64,000 nucleotides of DNA from Nioella sp965215655. Lineage in GTDB: Bacteria; Pseudomonadota; Alphaproteobacteria; Rhodobacterales; Rhodobacteraceae. Position numbers and translations under genes: made by a program. The notes beneath the pieces were generated by a model, which did no database searches, had not been told where the DNA came from, and saw nothing but the letters and a program-made list of their open reading frames with translations. Shown in pieces: positions 30,105 through 38,023 of the stretch; the stretch's first letter is position 1, and the number at the start of each line of letters is the position of its first letter. The stretch is taken from NCBI RefSeq assembly GCF_965215655.1, contig NZ_OZ244111.1:930001-994000 (forward strand). Direction: 5' to 3'.

Positions 30105-30833
30105 ATGAAAGTGTTTTTCGCCCTGCTGGCCGCCCTCAGTCTGGCCCCGATCCCAGCCCGCGCCGACTGCGTGGTGCTGCTGCATGGGCTGGCGCGGAGC
30201 ACAAATTCGCTTTGGGTGATGGAGGAGGTGCTGGAGGCGGAAGGCTATCAGGTGGTGAATCTTGGCTACCCATCTACCGAAGGCACGATCGGTGAGCTCT
30301 CGTCTGCCGCGATCGAACCGGCGCTGGCCAGCTGCGCGCCCGGCACGGTGCATGTGGTCACCCATTCCATGGGCGGCATCCTGCTGCGCCACTGGCTGGC
30401 GGAGCATGACCTGCCCTCGCTTGGCCGGGTGGTGATGCTGGCGCCGCCGAACCAGGGGGCGGCCCTGGTGGATCGGTTCGACGATCTTGCGGCGTTCGAC
30501 TGGGTCCATGGCCCCGCCGGGCAGCAATTGGGCACCGGCGAGGACAGTGTGCCCTTGGCCCTGCCGCCAGTGGATTTCGAGCTTGGCGTGATCGCGGGAT
30601 ATGGGTCCATCAACCCGGTGACCTCGGCGCTGATCGAGGGGCCGGATGACGGAAAGGTCTCGGTCGAGGAGACCATGGTCGAGGGAATGCGCGATTTCAT
30701 TGCGCTGCGGGTCAGTCACACCTTCATGATGAACAACCCGCTGGTGGTGGCCGAAACGCTGACCTTCCTGCAAACGGGGGCCTTTGAACAGGATCTTGAT
30801 CTGCTGGATGCGGTGGAGCAATTGCTTCCCTGA
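30105..30833 (+). CDS. Exported alpha/beta hydrolase, lipase-like
   Basis: A 242-residue secreted hydrolase. A signal peptide (KVFFALLAALSLAPIPARA, cleavage before DC) is followed by the oxyanion motif LLHGLARSTNS, the nucleophile elbow THSMGG and APPNQGA, the pattern of triacylglycerol lipase class 2 / PGAP1-like esterases. The ATG at 30105 is only 1 base after AGGAGG, whereas a GTG at 30111 is 7 bases after it, so the GTG may be the true start; it would remove the lysine from the signal peptide. A periplasmic lipid- or ester-cleaving role is inferred. Confidence 0.87.
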   Translation: MKVFFALLAALSLAPIPARADCVVLLHGLARSTNSLWVMEEVLEAEGYQVVNLGYPSTEGTIGELSSAAIEPALASCAPGTVHVVTHSMGGILLRHWLAEHDLPSLGRVVMLAPPNQGAALVDRFDDLAAFDWVHGPAGQQLGTGEDSVPLALPPVDFELGVIAGYGSINPVTSALIEGPDDGKVSVEETMVEGMRDFIALRVSHTFMMNNPLVVAETLTFLQTGAFEQDLDLLDAVEQLLP

Positions 30834-30859
30834 CGGGACCCGCGGGCGTGCCTCGTCGA

Positions 30860-30992
30860 CCCCCGCTTGCGCGGGGGCACTCCTCGACCCGCGTTGCCAC
30901 GGTATTGTGGTGAAGGGCGGTTGCCTGTCCCGACGGTTGCGCCGGTGGCGGGTTTGGACGCCTCCGGCGGGGGTATTTGGACAAAGAAGAAG
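30860..30992. repeat. Intergenic GC-rich repeat, copy 2
   Basis: Hairpin CCCCCGC-TTGC-GCGGGGG (30860-30877), then at 30957-30992 ACGCCTCCGGCGGGGGTATTT leading into GGACAAAGAAGAAGA. The hairpin matches CCCCCGC-ATGC-GCGGGGG at 51131-51148, and the end part matches the ends of the repeats at 18.4 and 51.2 kb. It lies between convergent lipase and purK genes. Confidence 0.7.
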
Positions 30993-30995
30993 AGG

Positions 30996-32066
30996 CTACG
31001 CGGGGCCGGTCACCGTGTTCACATGGCCCATCTTGCGGCCCGGGCGGGTCTCGGCCTTGCCATAGAGATGGATCTGGGTGCCGGGTCGGGCGGCGAGGTC
31101 CGGGGCGCGGGTCACATCGTCGCCGATCAGGTTTTCCATCACCACATTGGCGTGGCGCTTGCCGTCGCCAAGCGGCCAGCCGGTCACCGCGCGGATGTGC
31201 TGTTCGAACTGGTCGACGGCGCAGCCTGCCTGCGTCCAGTGGCCGGAATTATGCACGCGGGGGGCGATTTCGTTGACCACCAGTCCCTGTGGCGTCACGA
31301 AAAGCTCCACCCCCATCACGCCCACATAATCAAGCGCGTTAAGGATGCGGGCGGCGAGCAGCACGGCATCGCTACGCAGCGAGGGCGCGATGGCGGCTGG
31401 CACGGTGGTGGTGGCGAGGATGCCGTTTTCGTGGACGTTCTCGCCCGGATCGTAGCAGGAAATGGCCCCGTCGCGCCCGCGCGCGGCGATGATGGAGATT
31501 TCACGGCTGAAGTCGATGAAGCCTTCGAGGATGGCGGGCGCGCCGGCCATGTCGGCCAGCGCCCGCGCGGCATCGCCGGGCGCCATGATCCGCGCCTGGC
31601 CCTTGCCGTCATAGCCGAAGCGGCGGGTTTTCAGGATCGCGGGCGTGCCGATCCGGTCGATGGCCTGCGCCAGATCTTCGGCGCTGTCCACGGGCGCAAA
31701 GGGGGCGGTCGTCAGGCCGATTTCGGTCAGGAAGGTTTTTTCGGTCAGGCGGTCCTGGCTCACCTCCAGCGCACGGCGCGAGGGGTAGAGCGGCGTGGTG
31801 GCCGAGAGCACATCCAGCGCGTCGGCGGGGATGTTTTCGAACTCGTAGGTGATGAGATCGACTGAGGCGGCAAAGCGCGCCAGCGCGTCGAGATCGTTAT
31901 AGGCGCCTTGCGTGACACGGGCCGCCACATCGCCCGCGGGCGCGGCACCGGGTTCATAGATATGGGTCTTGTAGCCGAGACGGGAGGCTGCGACCGAGAG
32001 CATGCGGCCAAGCTGGCCGCCGCCCAGGATGCCGATGGTCGAACCGGTGGGCAGCATGTCACTCAT
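30996..32066 (-). CDS. purK: 5-(Carboxyamino)imidazole ribonucleotide synthase
   Basis: A 356-residue ATP-grasp enzyme that carboxylates AIR with bicarbonate to N5-CAIR in purine synthesis. The N-terminal GILGGGQLGRMLSVAASRLG, the ATP-grasp lysine region ILKTRRFGYDGKGQARI, and VNEIAPRVHNSGHWT are the expected motifs. The start at MSDMLPTGSTIGI overlaps the purE stop by 8 bases (ATGAGTGA) and is preceded by GAGGTG, so translation is coupled to purE. Confidence 0.97.
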   Translation of the reverse strand: MSDMLPTGSTIGILGGGQLGRMLSVAASRLGYKTHIYEPGAAPAGDVAARVTQGAYNDLDALARFAASVDLITYEFENIPADALDVLSATTPLYPSRRALEVSQDRLTEKTFLTEIGLTTAPFAPVDSAEDLAQAIDRIGTPAILKTRRFGYDGKGQARIMAPGDAARALADMAGAPAILEGFIDFSREISIIAARGRDGAISCYDPGENVHENGILATTTVPAAIAPSLRSDAVLLAARILNALDYVGVMGVELFVTPQGLVVNEIAPRVHNSGHWTQAGCAVDQFEQHIRAVTGWPLGDGKRHANVVMENLIGDDVTRAPDLAARPGTQIHLYGKAETRPGRKMGHVNTVTGPA

Positions 32067-32547
32067 CAACCGGCACCTCTGGGATTGAGGCGGAGAGCGC
32101 GTCCCGCCATGCGTCGAGCCGTTCGGCGAGGCCCGCGTCGCCAAGCGCCAGGATACCGGCCGCCATCAGCCCTGCATTCTTGGCCCCTGCCGCGCCGATC
32201 GCCATGGTGGCGACGGGATAGCCGCGCGGCATCTGCAGGATGGAATAGAGGCTGTCGACGCCCGAAAGCGCCTTGGTCTGGACCGGCACGCCGATGACCG
32301 GGACGCGGGTTTTCGACGCCATCATGCCGGGCAGATGCGCCGCGCCGCCCGCCCCTGCGATGATCACTTTCAGGCCCCGGCCCACGGCCTCGCGCCCATA
32401 GGACCACAGCCGGTCCGGGGTGCGATGCGCGGACACGATGCGCGCCTCATAGGGCACGCCCAGTTCATCCAGAATATCGGCGGCTTCCTTCATGGTGGGC
32501 CAGTCCGACTGGCTGCCCATGATGATCCCGACCTCGACCCGATCCAT
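32059..32547 (-). CDS. purE: N5-carboxyaminoimidazole ribonucleotide mutase
   Basis: A 162-residue class I PurE converting N5-CAIR to CAIR. The substrate-binding sequence GIIMGSQSDWPTMKEAADIL is at the N terminus, followed by the catalytic SAHRTPDRL (conserved His), and GAGGAAHLPGMMAS. First gene of the purEK pair. Upstream on the same strand is the small ydcH-like gene. Confidence 0.98.
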   Translation of the reverse strand: MDRVEVGIIMGSQSDWPTMKEAADILDELGVPYEARIVSAHRTPDRLWSYGREAVGRGLKVIIAGAGGAAHLPGMMASKTRVPVIGVPVQTKALSGVDSLYSILQMPRGYPVATMAIGAAGAKNAGLMAAGILALGDAGLAERLDAWRDALSASIPEVPVDE

Positions 32548-32601
32548 GGCGGTTTTCCTCGCTATCCCTCAGGAAGCGCGCACTATAGTCATGGCGCGGG
32601 G

Positions 32602-32820
32602 TTACGCAATGATATCCGGGGTCAGTTCATCCTCGATCCGGGCAATCGCGTCCTTTAGCGCCAGCTTGCGCTTTTTCAGGCGGCGGAGTGTCAGCTGATC
32701 GGGCAGCGGGCGTTCCTCGAGCGCGCCGATTGCCTCGTCCAGATCCCTGTGTTCGCGCGTCAGAACCCCCAGCTTCACGCGCAGCACATCTTCATGGGTC
32801 ATTTCGTTGGGGGCGTTCAT
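32602..32820 (-). CDS. YdcH family (DUF465) small helical protein
   Basis: A 72-residue, highly charged protein with the DUF465 pattern: LTREHRDLDEAIGALEERP, then LTLRRLKKRKLALKDAIARI, predicting two long helices that could form a coiled coil. Function unknown. It is 54 bases upstream of purE on the same strand; conserved placement near purE would suggest co-transcription, but that is inference. Confidence 0.9.
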   Translation of the reverse strand: MNAPNEMTHEDVLRVKLGVLTREHRDLDEAIGALEERPLPDQLTLRRLKKRKLALKDAIARIEDELTPDIIA

Positions 32821-32902
32821 GGGCGCTGGACCTGTGACTGAGTCGCCTTGCGGCAGGGCCTTGAGGATACCGTATTATCCCCAACGGGCAAAGCGTTGCG
32901 CG

Positions 32903-32933
32903 CCTTGCAAGGGTCATGAAGCGCCCCCATATT
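32903..32933 (+). promoter_or_regulatory. Sigma32-type heat-shock promoter of hsp20
   Basis: CCTTGCA (32903-32909) and CCCCCATATT (32924-32933) are separated by 14 bases. This is close to the enterobacterial sigma32 pattern CCTTGAA-N13/15-CCCCATNT. It lies 62 bases before the hsp20 start. Confidence 0.65.
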
Positions 32934-32995
32934 GAGGCAAATGGCCGCCATGACGGGGCCGACACATGCAGATCGCTTGGTAAAGGATGTGCCCG

Positions 32996-33424
32996 ATGAC
33001 GAAACTGACCTTAGGTTCGCACCCGTTCCTTCTGGGATTCGATCAGCTGGAACGGCTGGTGGAGCGGACCGCGAAATCCGGCAATGACGGATATCCCCCC
33101 TACAATATCGAAGCCAAGGGCGAGAATGCTTTCCGCATCACGCTGGCCGTGGCCGGTTTTGCCGAGGATGACCTGTCGATCACGCTGGAGGACCGCCAGC
33201 TGGTCATCCGGGGCCGTCAGGGCGATGACAGCGAGGGCCGCGTCTTCCTGCACCGGGGCATTGCAGCGCGCCAGTTCCAACGCAGTTTCGTCCTGGCCGA
33301 CGGGGTCGAGGTGACGGGCGCTGCCATGGAACACGGGCTGCTGCATGTGGATCTGAAACGGTCCGCCCCCGAAAACGTGGTGCAGACGATCAAGATCAGA
33401 ACAGGAGGGTCGTCGGATGCATGA
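32996..33424 (+). CDS. Hsp20/alpha-crystallin small heat-shock protein
   Basis: A 142-residue holdase. The N-terminal GSHPFLLGFDQLERLVERTA matches IbpA-like sHSPs, followed by the alpha-crystallin domain (about 35-125: PPYNIEAKGENAFRITLAVA, EDRQLVIRGRQ). The C-terminal IxI-type tail is not obvious. The second ATG is chosen (9 bases after AAAGG); the first ATG at 32987 touches that site. It overlaps the DUF1150 gene by 8 bases and has a sigma32-like promoter. Confidence 0.94.
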   Translation: MTKLTLGSHPFLLGFDQLERLVERTAKSGNDGYPPYNIEAKGENAFRITLAVAGFAEDDLSITLEDRQLVIRGRQGDDSEGRVFLHRGIAARQFQRSFVLADGVEVTGAAMEHGLLHVDLKRSAPENVVQTIKIRTGGSSDA

Positions 33425-33650
33425 ACCCAGTGACAAGATGAAAGCCGGTGAACGCCCCATCGTCTATGTCCGCAAGGTGCGCGTCGACGATCTGCCCGAG
33501 GAGATCCGGGCGCAAGCCAGCGGCGCGGGGTTGAAAGAGCTTTATGCCATCGGCAACGAGGCGGGAGAGCAACTGGCACTGGTCAAGGACCGCAAGCTGG
33601 CCTTCGTGGTGGCGCGGCAGAACGACATGACGCCGGTCAGCGTGCACTGA
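33417..33650 (+). CDS. DUF1150 family protein
   Basis: A 77-residue protein with the DUF1150 pattern IVYVRKVRVDDLPEEIRAQA, LYAIGNEAGEQLALVKDR and the end FVVARQNDMTPVSVH. The function is not known. The start overlaps the hsp20 stop by 8 bases, so the two are co-translated under heat-shock control; this pairing recurs in alphaproteobacteria and suggests a partner or adaptor role for the small heat-shock protein. Confidence 0.93.
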   Translation: MHEPSDKMKAGERPIVYVRKVRVDDLPEEIRAQASGAGLKELYAIGNEAGEQLALVKDRKLAFVVARQNDMTPVSVH

Positions 33651-33672
33651 TCAGACATTGCCAAACGTAAAA

Positions 33673-33697
33673 TGGGCGCCCCGAAACAGGGCGCCCA
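33673..33697. terminator. Terminator after hsp20-DUF1150
   Basis: Perfect 9-bp stem TGGGCGCCC / GGGCGCCCA with a 7-base loop, 22 bases after the DUF1150 stop. AAAA before it and TCTT after it would let it act in both directions; the convergent gene ends at 33735. Confidence 0.88.
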
Positions 33698-33734
33698 TCT
33701 TCGTATTCCCTACGAGGTACAGGTCGCAGGGAGG

Positions 33735-34427
33735 TTATAGCGGTATGACAAGGCGCAGGAACCCGGACAGGCCGCGATCCTCGATGCCACCGAAATCGAA
33801 CAGCCGGTAGGATACGCCCGGCGTCAGCAGCACGCCGCCCGCCAGCGGAATGGCCAGATAGGCATCGGCACGGCCATAGAGACCCGAGTCGTTGACCTGG
33901 AACGATCCGCCGAAGCCGTCAACAGCAGCCCAGCCATAGCCGAGGTTCAGGCCGAAGCCGAAGGTCGGAACCGCGATGGAACTGCTGGAATAGCCGCCGC
34001 CAAGCGGGGTTTCATAGGCGGCGCCCACGAAAATACCGGTGAAGGTGGAACTGCCGTACGTCGGAAACAGCCAGCCGCCCGCCTCGAAGGCATTGACGTC
34101 GGCATTCATGTGCTCCAGCCCGAGCGTATAGGCCAGGACAGGGGCCGAGGACGACGCCGAAGCCCCGCGCGCGGCGGCATTGAGCCAGGTGGCGGCAACC
34201 ATAAGGCCAAGCGCATTCCCGATATGGATGTTTTCCGGTCCGCCAAATCCGGCCACGGTCCGGCAGTCGGAACAGAACGGTGACATGAAGCCGAAGGTCA
34301 GCCTGTCGGGGCCGCGTGCAAAGCTGCTTGGGCCGCTGAAACTGAATGGCAGGCTTTGTGCCATAGCGCTGCCGGCGATGGTGATGGACAGGATCAGGCC
34401 TGCCAGAATGGTGACGAGTTTCTTCAT
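33735..34427 (-). CDS. Exported, probably outer-membrane beta-barrel protein
   Basis: A 230-residue protein with a signal peptide (KKLVTILAGLILSITIAG, ending SAMA|QS). The mature part is rich in Gly, Ser, Ala and aromatic residues in alternating stretches (TFTGIFVGAAYETPLGGGY, PTFGFGLNLGYGWAAVDGF, RADAYLAIPLAGGVLLTPGV) and ends in LRLVIPL, so amphipathic strands are likely. A CxxC-like pair lies in FCSDCRTV. I recognise no named family. The start is the ATG after GGGATTGAG. It is a monocistronic minus-strand gene. Confidence 0.7.
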   Translation of the reverse strand: MKKLVTILAGLILSITIAGSAMAQSLPFSFSGPSSFARGPDRLTFGFMSPFCSDCRTVAGFGGPENIHIGNALGLMVAATWLNAAARGASASSSAPVLAYTLGLEHMNADVNAFEAGGWLFPTYGSSTFTGIFVGAAYETPLGGGYSSSSIAVPTFGFGLNLGYGWAAVDGFGGSFQVNDSGLYGRADAYLAIPLAGGVLLTPGVSYRLFDFGGIEDRGLSGFLRLVIPL

Positions 34428-34558
34428 GGACTCAATCCCCCCAAAGATTGATTGACCCGGCAAGCTTCGCGCCGCGCCCCGATTCCTTCAAGCCACCCCC
34501 ACGACGGAAATCGGGGGTGTTGCAGAAAGGTTGACGCAGAGTAAACTTTTTTATGGAA

Positions 34559-35602
34559 TCAGGGGATTGGCAGGACCGCCCTCGCCTCTGCCGCGCCGAT
34601 CGCAGGGCGGGCGAGCGGTCCGTAGGCGGTGGATGCGTGGCGCAACTCCGGGAAGATCCGCAGCACTTCCTCGCGTGCGGCATGGTCCAGCGCCCGGATC
34701 GACTGGTCCGCCGGGTGGAAACTTTCGGCGGCAATGCCCTCAGCCAGAATGATCTGGTGGCGGTCGAACAGCAGGTGCCAGTATTCCACGAAGTCACGGG
34801 GCTCGGACCGAATGCGCCTGCCGTCGATCAGGTGTTTCGCGGCGACCAGAACCTCCCCCTCGCCGAACAGCAATTCGGCGCGGGGCCCGTCGATCAGCAG
34901 CCGGTGCTGGGGTGAGACCCGCAACCGGCGACGATTGCCCAGAACGCCCTTGCCGATCACCACCGGGGCCAGATCGCCCCGGCCGGGCACCCGCCGCCCG
35001 CCGATCCAGCGCAGGGGCTGCGGGCCGTCGTCGCGGGTGCGGATCAGGTCGCCGGGATGCAGGGTTTCCACAGGGCGGTCGCCCTCCACGGTGCCGATCA
35101 GGGTGCCACGCGCGAAACAGACGAAGAAGTCGGTGTAAACCGGGTTTGCCTCGAACCCGGAGCCGTTGGAATAGTTGACCGAGATATCATCGTCGAGAAT
35201 TGTGTAAGTGGTTCCCGGAACGATGCCACCCTGTCCGGGGTTTGACGGGTCCTCCATCACCACGAAATAGCCGTCCTGCGTGATTCCCTGATTGTTGCCC
35301 TGCTGGCTGGCGCCGGTATTCACCCAGACCATGACGAAGGTATTCACACCATCGGTGACCTGATAGGCCAGTTCGTATTCATGCAACTGGTTGGTATAGG
35401 TGGTGCCATCCACGGTGCCGCTGACAAGCTGGTCGCTGTCGACCGGGTTGAAATCGTCGGGCGTGTTGTCGGTCCCACCATCGGTGACGGTGACGATATC
35501 CGCTGTCGCCGAGGCGGACACGGTGAAACTGTCACCCACCCCAAGCGAAGTGGGGTTGCCTATGTCCTGAAGGCTCCAGGCCTGCATGTCGTAGCTTGGC
35601 AT
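34559..35602 (-). CDS. Hint-domain (hedgehog/intein-type) protein
   Basis: A 347-residue protein. The N-terminal ~150 residues are acidic, rich in Asp, Thr and Gly (TADIVTVTDGGTDNTPDDF), like a secreted beta-rich or Ca-binding domain. The C-terminal Hint_2 domain begins at CFARGTLIGTVEGDRPVETL with the nucleophilic Cys, then continues with DLIRTRDDGPQPLRWIGGR and VSPQHRLLIDGPRAELLFGE. Such domains self-cleave or cyclise at the Cys. No signal peptide is visible; related proteins often leave by type I secretion. The start follows AAGGA 8 bases upstream; no accessory export genes are adjacent. Confidence 0.88.
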   Translation of the reverse strand: MPSYDMQAWSLQDIGNPTSLGVGDSFTVSASATADIVTVTDGGTDNTPDDFNPVDSDQLVSGTVDGTTYTNQLHEYELAYQVTDGVNTFVMVWVNTGASQQGNNQGITQDGYFVVMEDPSNPGQGGIVPGTTYTILDDDISVNYSNGSGFEANPVYTDFFVCFARGTLIGTVEGDRPVETLHPGDLIRTRDDGPQPLRWIGGRRVPGRGDLAPVVIGKGVLGNRRRLRVSPQHRLLIDGPRAELLFGEGEVLVAAKHLIDGRRIRSEPRDFVEYWHLLFDRHQIILAEGIAAESFHPADQSIRALDHAAREEVLRIFPELRHASTAYGPLARPAIGAAEARAVLPIP

Positions 35603-35770
35603 CGCGCACACATCCTTGCACTGGCCGCACGGTTGCCCATGGGCCGGATGCCCCCGCCCTTTTCCTACCTCTCGAATATGGACATACCGGGGCGCAATCC
35701 TGCTGCGATCTGGACAATTTCGGGCAGCATGGGCCGCAGGACTTTCCAGCCGGTTAACGCCTGACAGCAA

Positions 35771-35803
35771 AACGCCCCGGTCAGACAGGCTGGCCGGGGC
35801 GTT
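35771..35803 (-). terminator. Terminator of the Sat-CysC gene
   Basis: AACGCCCCGG (35771-35780) pairs with CCGGGGCGTT (35794-35803). Read on the minus strand it begins 25 bases after the sulfate-activation gene stop and ends with a short T-run. Confidence 0.85.
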
Positions 35804-35827
35804 TCAGGATGGTTCGAACAGATGGGA

Positions 35828-37897
35828 TCAGGCAGAAATCAGCCCCATGGATTCCAGCTTCAGCAGCACCTGCTGCGCGCAGTAATCCACGTCCATGCCC
35901 TCGGTATCCACCACCAGCTCGGCAGCGGTCGGTGCCTCGTAGGGGTCGGAAATGCCGGTGAATTCCTTGATCTTGCCTTCACGCGCCAGCGCATAAAGCC
36001 CCTTGCGGTCACGACGTTCGCATTCTTCCAGCGAGGTTGCCACATGCACCTCGACGAAGGCTCCGAAGGCTTCGATCATCTCGCGCACGGCGCGGCGGGT
36101 CGCGGTGTAGGGCGCGATCGGCGCACAGATGGCGATGCCGCCGTTCTTGGTGATCTCGGAGGCGACATAGCCAATGCGGCGGATGTTGATGTCGCGGTGT
36201 TCCTTCGAGAAGCCGAGCTCAGAGGATAGATGCTTGCGCACCACATCGCCATCGAGCAGCGTCACCGGGCGGCCGCCCTGTTCCATCAGCTTGACCATGA
36301 TGGCATTGGCGATGGTCGATTTGCCGGAGCCGGAAAGGCCGGTGAAGAACACGGTAAAGCCCTGCTTGGAGCGCGGCGGCGAGGTGCGGCGCAGTTCCTG
36401 CACCACTTCGGGGAAGGAGAACCATTCCGGGATTTCCAGCCCTTCGCGCAGACGGCGGCGCAGCTCGGTGCCCGAGATGTTCAGGATCGTCACACTGTCC
36501 TTGTCGGCAATCTCGTCGGCGGGTTCGTACTGGGCGCGTTCCTGCACATAGACCATGTGTTTGAAATCGACCATCTCGATGCCCATCTCGGCCTGATGCT
36601 CGCGGAACAGGTCCTGCGCATCATAGGGGCCGTAGAAATCCTCACCGGCAGAGTTCTTGCCGGGGCCCGCGTGGTCACGGCCGACGATGAAATGGGTGCA
36701 GCCATAGTTCTTGCGGATCAGCCCGTGCCAGACGGCCTCACGCGGGCCGGCCATGCGCATCGCCAGCGGCAGCAGGCTCATGGTGGTGGTGGCGCCGGGG
36801 TACTGGTCCAGCACCGCCTCGTAGCAGCGCACGCGGGTGAAGTGGTCGACGTCGCCCGGCTTGGTCATGCCCACGACCGGGTGGATCAGCAGGTTGGCCT
36901 GCGCCTCTTTCGCGGCGCGGAAGGTCAGTTCCTGATGCGCGCGGTGCAGCGGGTTGCGGGTCTGGAAGGCAACGATCTTGCGCCAGCCCAGTTTGCGGAA
37001 ATAGGACCGCAGTTCATTGGGCGTGTCGCGGCGGGCGCGGAAATCGTAGTGCACGGGCTGCTGGATGCCGGTCACGGCACCGCCCAGATAGACCGGGCCC
37101 GCGACGTGGTGCAGGTAGTTCACCGCCGGGTGGGCGACGTCATCGGCCCCGAACACCATCTCGGCCTCGCGCGCCTTGTTGGGCACGTATTTGTCGCTGA
37201 TCGACAGGATCGCAAGGATCACGCCTTCTTGATCGCGCAGCGCAATGTCCTGACCGGCTTCGATCCCGTCGGCGAAGGCCTGGCTCACGTCCAGCGTGAT
37301 CGGCATCGGCCAGAGCGTGCCATCGGCCAGACGCATGGTTTCGACGACGCTTTCATAGTCTTCCTGACCCAGAAAGCCCTTGAGCGGCGCAAAACCGCCA
37401 TTCATCAACAGTTCCAGATCGCAGATCTGGCGCGGGGTCAGATCCCAGCTGACCAGTTCGGACGCCTCGCGCTTGAGTTTCTGGGCGCTGTCGGCGGAAA
37501 CGAAAAGTTCCTGAACGGGGGCAAGGTGGTTCTGCATCACTTGGGTCCTGTACTTGGGGGAAAGAAGCCCGCTGGCCGCGCCGGTCAATTCGGCATGAAG
37601 CGCGTCATATTCGGCCAGTTTGCGGGAAAGGAAACGATCGGTGAGACGGGCCTTTTCAGCCGCCCCGCGAGAGGTGAGCGCATAGGCAAAGCGCTGGCGC
37701 TTGTCGGTGCTGTCGCGGTCGGTGACCTTGATCAGCCCGGCGTCGGTCACCGCGCGCAACACCGCATTGAGCCGCCCGAGCGAGATACCAAGCGCCGCCG
37801 CCGTCGCCCGCTGCGAGGCATCCGGCGCCAGATCCAGCTGGCGCAGAACGCGGAAGAGCAGGTCATCTTCCGGCAGGGTGGGCGTTGGTGCGGGCAT
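35828..37897 (-). CDS. Winged-helix (MarR-type)-ATP sulfurylase-APS kinase fusion, makes PAPS
   Basis: A 689-residue reading frame in three parts. Residues about 12-105 form a winged helix with the MarR/EPS-regulator pattern (VLRQLDLAPDASQRATAAAL, LGRLNAVLRAVTDAGLIKV, YALTSRGAAEKARLTDRFL). Residues ~121-505 are ATP sulfurylase with QTRNPLHRAH (312-321) and GRDHAGPG (406-413), which forms APS from sulfate and ATP. Residues ~510-689 are APS kinase with P-loop GLSGSGKST (520-528), which forms PAPS. Family enzymes normally start near residue 121 (MQNHLAPVQELF), and that ATG (37537) has its own AGGA 9 bases upstream, so a shorter 569-residue enzyme may also be made. No stop or frameshift separates the parts. 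A perfect inverted repeat lies 19 bases upstream. Monocistronic. Confidence 0.9.
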   Translation of the reverse strand: MPAPTPTLPEDDLLFRVLRQLDLAPDASQRATAAALGISLGRLNAVLRAVTDAGLIKVTDRDSTDKRQRFAYALTSRGAAEKARLTDRFLSRKLAEYDALHAELTGAASGLLSPKYRTQVMQNHLAPVQELFVSADSAQKLKREASELVSWDLTPRQICDLELLMNGGFAPLKGFLGQEDYESVVETMRLADGTLWPMPITLDVSQAFADGIEAGQDIALRDQEGVILAILSISDKYVPNKAREAEMVFGADDVAHPAVNYLHHVAGPVYLGGAVTGIQQPVHYDFRARRDTPNELRSYFRKLGWRKIVAFQTRNPLHRAHQELTFRAAKEAQANLLIHPVVGMTKPGDVDHFTRVRCYEAVLDQYPGATTTMSLLPLAMRMAGPREAVWHGLIRKNYGCTHFIVGRDHAGPGKNSAGEDFYGPYDAQDLFREHQAEMGIEMVDFKHMVYVQERAQYEPADEIADKDSVTILNISGTELRRRLREGLEIPEWFSFPEVVQELRRTSPPRSKQGFTVFFTGLSGSGKSTIANAIMVKLMEQGGRPVTLLDGDVVRKHLSSELGFSKEHRDINIRRIGYVASEITKNGGIAICAPIAPYTATRRAVREMIEAFGAFVEVHVATSLEECERRDRKGLYALAREGKIKEFTGISDPYEAPTAAELVVDTEGMDVDYCAQQVLLKLESMGLISA

Positions 37898-37915
37898 CGC
37901 AGACGACTCAAAGTT

Positions 37916-37931
37916 TGTTCACGAATGAACA
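37916..37931. promoter_or_regulatory. Inverted repeat upstream of the winged-helix-Sat-CysC gene
   Basis: TGTTCA-CGAA-TGAACA is a perfect 6-bp inverted repeat with 4-base spacer. It ends 19 bases before the start codon on the minus strand, where it would overlap the promoter or leader. It is a good candidate for autoregulation by the fused winged helix. Confidence 0.55.
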
Positions 37932-38023
37932 TATGTCACATGATGCAGGTGCGGAAAAGGGGAAATTACCCCCGTGTTGGCATGGGGCGGTGCGATGTCG
38001 CGCAGCGCGTGGGGAGCGGGGCC

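Noticed and set aside
28364..30295. 643-codon plus-strand frame across phnM, the DMT gene and the Nudix gene
   Set aside because: It crosses three recognised genes in other frames and its translation is Arg/Gly/Ala-rich without motifs.
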